This document shows, one piece after another, positions 59,311-64,000 of a stretch of DNA of 64,000 nt. The DNA is from Clusia tigrina (taxonomy: Eukaryota > Arthropoda > Insecta > Diptera > Clusiidae): the NCBI GenBank assembly GCA_920105625.2, contig OV050033.1:54146780-54210779 (forward strand). The letters run 5' to 3'. Numbering within the stretch: position 1 is the first letter of the stretch; each line of letters opens with the position of its first letter. A program made the position numbers and the translations under genes. Under the pieces are notes generated by a model that was given only the letters and a program-made list of their open reading frames with translations, was not told the origin of the DNA and searched no databases.

Positions 59311-60359
59311 AATTAATTTACTTAATTTGGTAAAAATCAACAGAGAAAAATATTGTTAAAATAAATTTTTTAAAAAATTTTCATTGTAAAAGTTATCAAA
59401 ATACTTGAAGTGCATTTGGTGAAAAGATGTTACAAATCTACTTATTAAAAAAAGTGAAAAAAATGTTTAAATAATATAAAAATATATATAAAAATTTATT
59501 TGAATATATTTAAAAAAAAAAGTTATATTTAAATATATAAAATTCAAAATAAAATATATAAAAAAATATTTATCGTGCAAATTACAAAAAAGCATACAAA
59601 GAAAAGTGCGTTTAAATCAAATCGGTTTCATATATATACGCAAAGTTGTTAAAATATATACTACATTTTTAAAGTAATTATATAAAAATATTTAATATTG
59701 AAAAGAATATCTCTTAAAAATATACACATACAAATATATATATAGATTTATTTATTAAATGAAGTGCATGTTATTTCTGCTTGGATTATACTCGTTCACC
59801 CGATAAAAACCTTGACTCATTATTCATGGATTATCTGTCTTTTGTTGGATTAATTTTAACAAAGGATTAAGGATTATATTGAAAGCCTCAATAAAAGCTC
59901 TAAAAGGTAAATGAGTTCTACACATAGAAACTAATTTATGGTTAAGCGCTTTGTGGAGTATTTTATTCTAAATCTTGAAATTAATTCCATTGTTGTAATC
60001 TCAAATAAACTGCGACGTTACCTATGAAAATTGCTCTAAATATTGTGAAAATCGAACTCAATCCTCAATACAAACACAAAATATTCGGCAGCCAACTGTA
60101 AAGTGTCTAAATCGGCTCTGTTTCTAGAGATTCCCTTAGTATACCTTGTCTAAGCGATATTTAAATTGGAACTTAATTGCTTTTTTGCTTTAGTCAATTT
60201 TTAGAATAATTGGTGTTCAGTTCTACCACAAATTCAGTGGATACGTTCGGAAACCTCATTATACATACTCGTAAATATTGAAATGATTTACAACTGGAGT
60301 ACGCGAAATATTAGTAAAATATACGAATTTGCAAATGATGTCGTTTCTACCGCAAGTTT
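59311..60359. other. AT-rich gene-poor stretch
   Basis: A- and T-rich text with no array, element or gene recognised. Confidence 0.5.
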
Positions 60360-60555
60360 GTTATAACTACCCACGTCATTATAAGTGCGGTTTACTGTAT
60401 TCTTTTAACTACCAAAGTCACTATAAGTGAGTTGTACTATACTCTTATAACTATCTAAGTCGCTATAAGTGAGTTGTACTACACTCTTATAAATATCTAA
60501 GCCGCTATAAGTGAGTTGTACTATACTCTTACAACTACCCAAGTCACTATACTCG
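60360..60555 (+). repeat. 42-bp minisatellite, about 4.5 units
   Basis: CTATAAGTGAGTTGTACTAT then ACTCTTATAACTATCTAAGTCG is repeated with a 42-bp period (anchors near 60379, 60421, 60463 and 60505). Confidence 0.93.
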
Positions 60556-60571
60556 TACTTATGAACGGAGT

Positions 60572-60904
60572 GTGTGAGGATTAACAGACCACTTCGCCTG
60601 CAACAAACACCTACACAAAATAGGTATATCTAGCATGAGCACTTGCAGATTCTGCTGTGATGAAGAGGAGTCTATGGACACTTAATCACCAACTGTGATG
60701 CATTAGGCCACAGGAGACACAGGATCTTAGGTTCCTATATATTAGAAGATGAAGACCTTCAAATGCTCTCTCCAAAGGAGCTGGCTCGATTCCTTGATAT
60801 ACTAAGTATACTAAATAATTAAGTACGAAGGGGCGCACAATAGATCAAGTTGGTCGCAGCGCATAAAGGCCTTAGCCTAACCCGTACAACCATTACCATT
60901 ACCA
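60572..60904 (+). mobile_element. 5'-truncated LINE insertion with target-site duplication
   Basis: The plus strand encodes the C-terminus of a LINE ORF2: DHFACNKHLHKIGISSMSTC, RFCCDEEESMDT, a frameshift, ITNCDALGHRRHRILGSYIL and ELARFLDILSILNN then a stop. The Cys/His cluster and the following helix match the family's post-RNase H tail. The tail is a (CATTAC)n-like ACCATTACCATTACC. The 13-mer TTATGAACGGAGT flanks it (60559-60571 and 60905-60917). Confidence 0.9.
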
Positions 60905-60917
60905 TTATGAACGGAGT

Positions 60918-62184
60918 AGAGAAAAAAGTCAGAGTATTTTTCACTCAGAATATGGATGAATAAAATATATAAAAAGATGTCATAAATCGAGAACGGTTTT
61001 ATTTGTGTTCAAATTCAAAATTGCCATAGTTAATCTTCACTTCAGAATTTCTATTCCAATAATTTGTGGGTTTCTATAGCATTCTCAGCCAATATTCCAT
61101 GAATTTATTTACAGTAAAATTTTAACATTCAGTCTGATTCTAAGAAGTTTTCATTATATCTATAAATCTGATATTTATTCATACTGAATACCATAGTTAT
61201 GTGTAAAACTCTTCTCTATTCATAATGAAATGATCCCATACATGTTACTCCGATCTGTCTTCACAACGAATTTAACCATGTAAGCTTAGATACTGAAGTG
61301 TTTTTAGAATAAGTTTTTGGCACACTAAACCATATGCTCGCTGATTCGGCCCAGCTAAGAAGTATTTGAACAACCTGTAAACTTGGGTAACTGAAAAAAG
61401 CAGATATAGACATGCGAATCTGTATAATTTGTGGATATCTTTATAAATTGTGTTTTCAAAATTACTCGCGTTCAATATTTGTCAATATCAGAAGCCATGG
61501 CAGCAAATACGATAAATTTCTTATTGCTTCTGTTATCTGAACTTAGTATAAGCCTATATTTGAACGACCCATATTTGTGATAGTTTGACAATGATTTTCT
61601 GGGGATTTCTTATAAAACATAAACACTTCCTTATAGTAATGATTTATATACTTTTTACTATATGAATTTTCCCCTATGTACCATTTTTTTTGATTGTTCT
61701 GAAAGTGAATAATGAGCGTTTGGAAATTATGTAGGTGTTCTGAAGAAAGGGCTTGTTCGATTGGTTACAAGATGCGTGAAAATACGAAGATAGTTAAAGA
61801 ACCCACTTGGAGTGAAAAAATGTACCCAACTGCACCGTCTAAAGTAATTTTATTTTATTCTTATATAAGAGGATATTCTGAATATTGGTTTTTTGTCAAC
61901 ATTTTTGGCATCTTCAATAATTATTACAAACCATCAATCAACTATGGTACCTCTTCATTCAACTCCGACCAAACCCGCTAAAGAATAGATCTACTTTTGA
62001 CTACCTACCAATGATCAGAGCACACGTAAATTTCTCATCGTCTTTCTTGATCAGAGCCCTTGATATAGTTTCTCTCAGTTTTTAGGTATGACTCCCTTTA
62101 TAGTTTTAATCAACCTTCGTTACACCCTTAAATAAATATAGGATATAGGCTGCTGTCCTCATTTCTTGCACGCACCTACTCTAA
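60918..62184. other. Gene-poor stretch
   Basis: The 89-codon plus frame at 61712-61981 has no motif I recognise. Nothing else is seen. Confidence 0.4.
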
Positions 62185-62412
62185 TAGGTTGGATGTATCT
62201 ACTCTAATTTTATTGATAGATCTACTAGTAATTTCTTTGATAGATCTACTCGTAATTTCTTTGATAGATCTACTACTATAATCTAATAACAATTGCTTGG
62301 ATAATTCTACTTTGATTTCACTGGTATATTTTATAATTTCTTTGATACTTACTCAAATTTCTCTTATATATCTATTCTAATTACTTTGATATATCTACTC
62401 TAATTTTAAGGA
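62185..62412 (+). repeat. About 28-bp degenerate minisatellite
   Basis: TTTGATAGATCTACTCGTAATTTC recurs about eight times. The first three copies are regular and later ones are diverged (GATATATCTACTCTAATT). Confidence 0.85.
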
Positions 62413-63359
62413 ATGATTGCATTTTCCTGTTCCCATCCTCCACTTCAGTGTTTTCTTTATCTATTTCAACATTAACCCCACAATTAATATCACTTCAGAC
62501 CTTATGATAAGAATTTTCGGCTTCACGGCCGGTCTAAGTTGGACCTTGGCCTCCCGCAATTTTCCGCTTTTTTTAATCTTTACAATCGTTCCCGTATAGT
62601 TCTACAGTTTCTTATATCGAGATTTGTAGCGATACAATTTGTTTTTAGAGATAACACTCATGAAGGTTCGTTGCATTTTTATCAGAAAAGTAAATAAAGT
62701 GCGGAGGGGGAAGCCAGACCGCATTTACTCGTATAAAATAGATTTGATCAAATGAATAAATGTCTAAATTCAATAAGACACAACATCAGTAAAGAGACTC
62801 TCACACACACACACACACACACTCACTGTGTGCGTGGCTCTCTATCTATGCATATATGTATCTGTCACACATGCATCTCTCACACACCCTCGAACACTAC
62901 CAAATAACAAGCGATCTCTTCTATGTTATCTAACGAATTCGGTTTGCACGAATTTCTCACATGAATGCTAGAAAGAAATCTGCTTTCAGTGTTGCCAATC
63001 TGATAGTTTTTCAGTCCAATTTGACTGGGGAAAAGAATAAACATCAGACAAACACCGGACTGGATTTTGTATGGGAATGACAAATAGTTTCATTTTTCCA
63101 ATATGAAATTGTATTCAAGCATGGAATATCTTTAATAGGTCCTTGCATATTTCACAATTTACCTTCTGAATTTACCTTAATTAATAAAATGGTTCATTGA
63201 AATTTGATCGTGGAAATCATTAAAACTGATGGACTGGATAAAATAGTAATTTTTTGTCGAGTTGATTGTTCGTAATTTGAGAGACCTCTTTTGTTTTATA
63301 GCTCCTGATGTCAAACAATGATGCCTTAGTCAACTAAATCTGATTTCAGCTAATGAAAT
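62413..63359. other. Non-coding stretch with a (CA)n tract
   Basis: (CA)n occupies 62801-62824. The frames at 62417-62599 and 62880-63083 (minus) are unrecognised. Confidence 0.45.
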
Positions 63360-63360
63360 G

Positions 63361-63362
63361 TA

Positions 63363-63440
<78 letters not shown>
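63361..63440. repeat. (TA)n microsatellite
   Basis: About 80 bp of TA dinucleotides with one CATATA interruption at 63381. Confidence 0.95.
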
Positions 63441-63441
<1 letters not shown>

Positions 63442-64000
63442 TAAATTCAATTTTTTTTGCGGGCGATGTCAGATTAAATGTATGTCTCTTATTTAGTCAA
63501 AGAAATCTGATTCAAACAAATGAAATTTAATTTAGATCTGAACCAAATTAGATGCTGACTGATTCCACTTTATTTTGAAATAAAAATTATGAAACTTCAT
63601 CATCTATATATATATACGAGTATATATATGGTATGTTTAAGTGAATATATATATCTTGATAAGTAAGTGTAAGTGTATATATGTATCTTGATAAGTAAGC
63701 AATTTTTGAACTATTTAGCATAGTGTTTATAAATATCCAATTCTGCGATTCCCAGTGATCTCATTGATCATATTTGATTCCTTCCATTGAAGCAATACAA
63801 AGATTTGCACTGTTTAAATATACCAACATAAACAAAGGGACATATCAATGTGGGTTCAGATAGTGAAGGATGTATTTACAAGGTGAAGGTTGTATTTGCC
63901 AGCATTTTGACTAATCAGTAAGAATTACAGTCTGTTGTAGACCAGTGACGGGATCAAGAAATTAGCAATTGGGAATTTTATATTTTATATTTGTTCTGAA
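63441..64000. other. AT-rich end of window
   Basis: Short TATATATA and GTAAGTGTATATATRTATCT duplications occur near 63600-63700. No gene is recognised. Confidence 0.5.

Overview
This is animal nuclear DNA: AT-rich, full of simple and tandem repeats, with split genes and class I and class II transposons. Spliceosomal introns, mariner elements (one with DD41D spacing, a lineage I know from tephritid flies) and many 5'-truncated non-LTR retrotransposons suggest a higher dipteran. A tephritid fruit fly is my best guess. This is inference; no marker gene in the window settles the species.

Only one host gene can be read with confidence. It is a three-exon CCDC43 homologue on the minus strand (exons 9228-9067, 9009-8791, 6288-6037; 210 residues). 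Its 2.5 kb second intron holds a 5'-truncated LINE flanked by a 13-bp target-site duplication, plus a small minisatellite. A second, orphan, exon-like segment of 69 nt lies on the plus strand at 54055-54123, with good splice signals at both ends. The rest has no convincing host coding sequence. The open frames there are short, lie in low-complexity DNA, or belong to transposons.

Layout. 1-4500: four different tandem arrays (about 110-140, 78, 39 and 15 bp periods). 6037-9228: CCDC43. 9.6-10.5 kb: a (TA)n tract and a double foldback element. 10.5-15.7 kb: gene-poor. 15.7-18.0 kb and 27.8-29.3 kb: very long purine-only-like tracts (GAGATA/GAGAGA). 18.7-27.5 kb: small tandem arrays, a long (TA)n and a CCACGCCC-box array. 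30.8-42.1 kb: transposon-rich, with a Tigger/pogo-like remnant, LINE 3' ends, a DD41D mariner nested in a LINE, two other mariner relics and a tRNA-derived SINE. 43.4-50.2 kb: T-rich DNA and tandem arrays. 52.1-55.9 kb: two LINE copies (one carrying a nested LINE), a second SINE copy and the orphan exon. 55.9-57.5 kb: extremely AT-rich. 57.5-59.3 kb: a non-repetitive, less AT-rich island with four small perfect hairpins. 60.3-62.4 kb: two tandem arrays and a LINE insertion with a clean target duplication. 62.4-64 kb: microsatellites.

I did not find a gene cluster or a new protein system. The most interesting items are structural: the tRNA-Val-like SINE with its target duplication, the DD41D mariner nested in a LINE, a LINE family with a (CTAC)n tail seen in several copies, the hairpin island at 57.7-58.9 kb, and the very long polypurine arrays.
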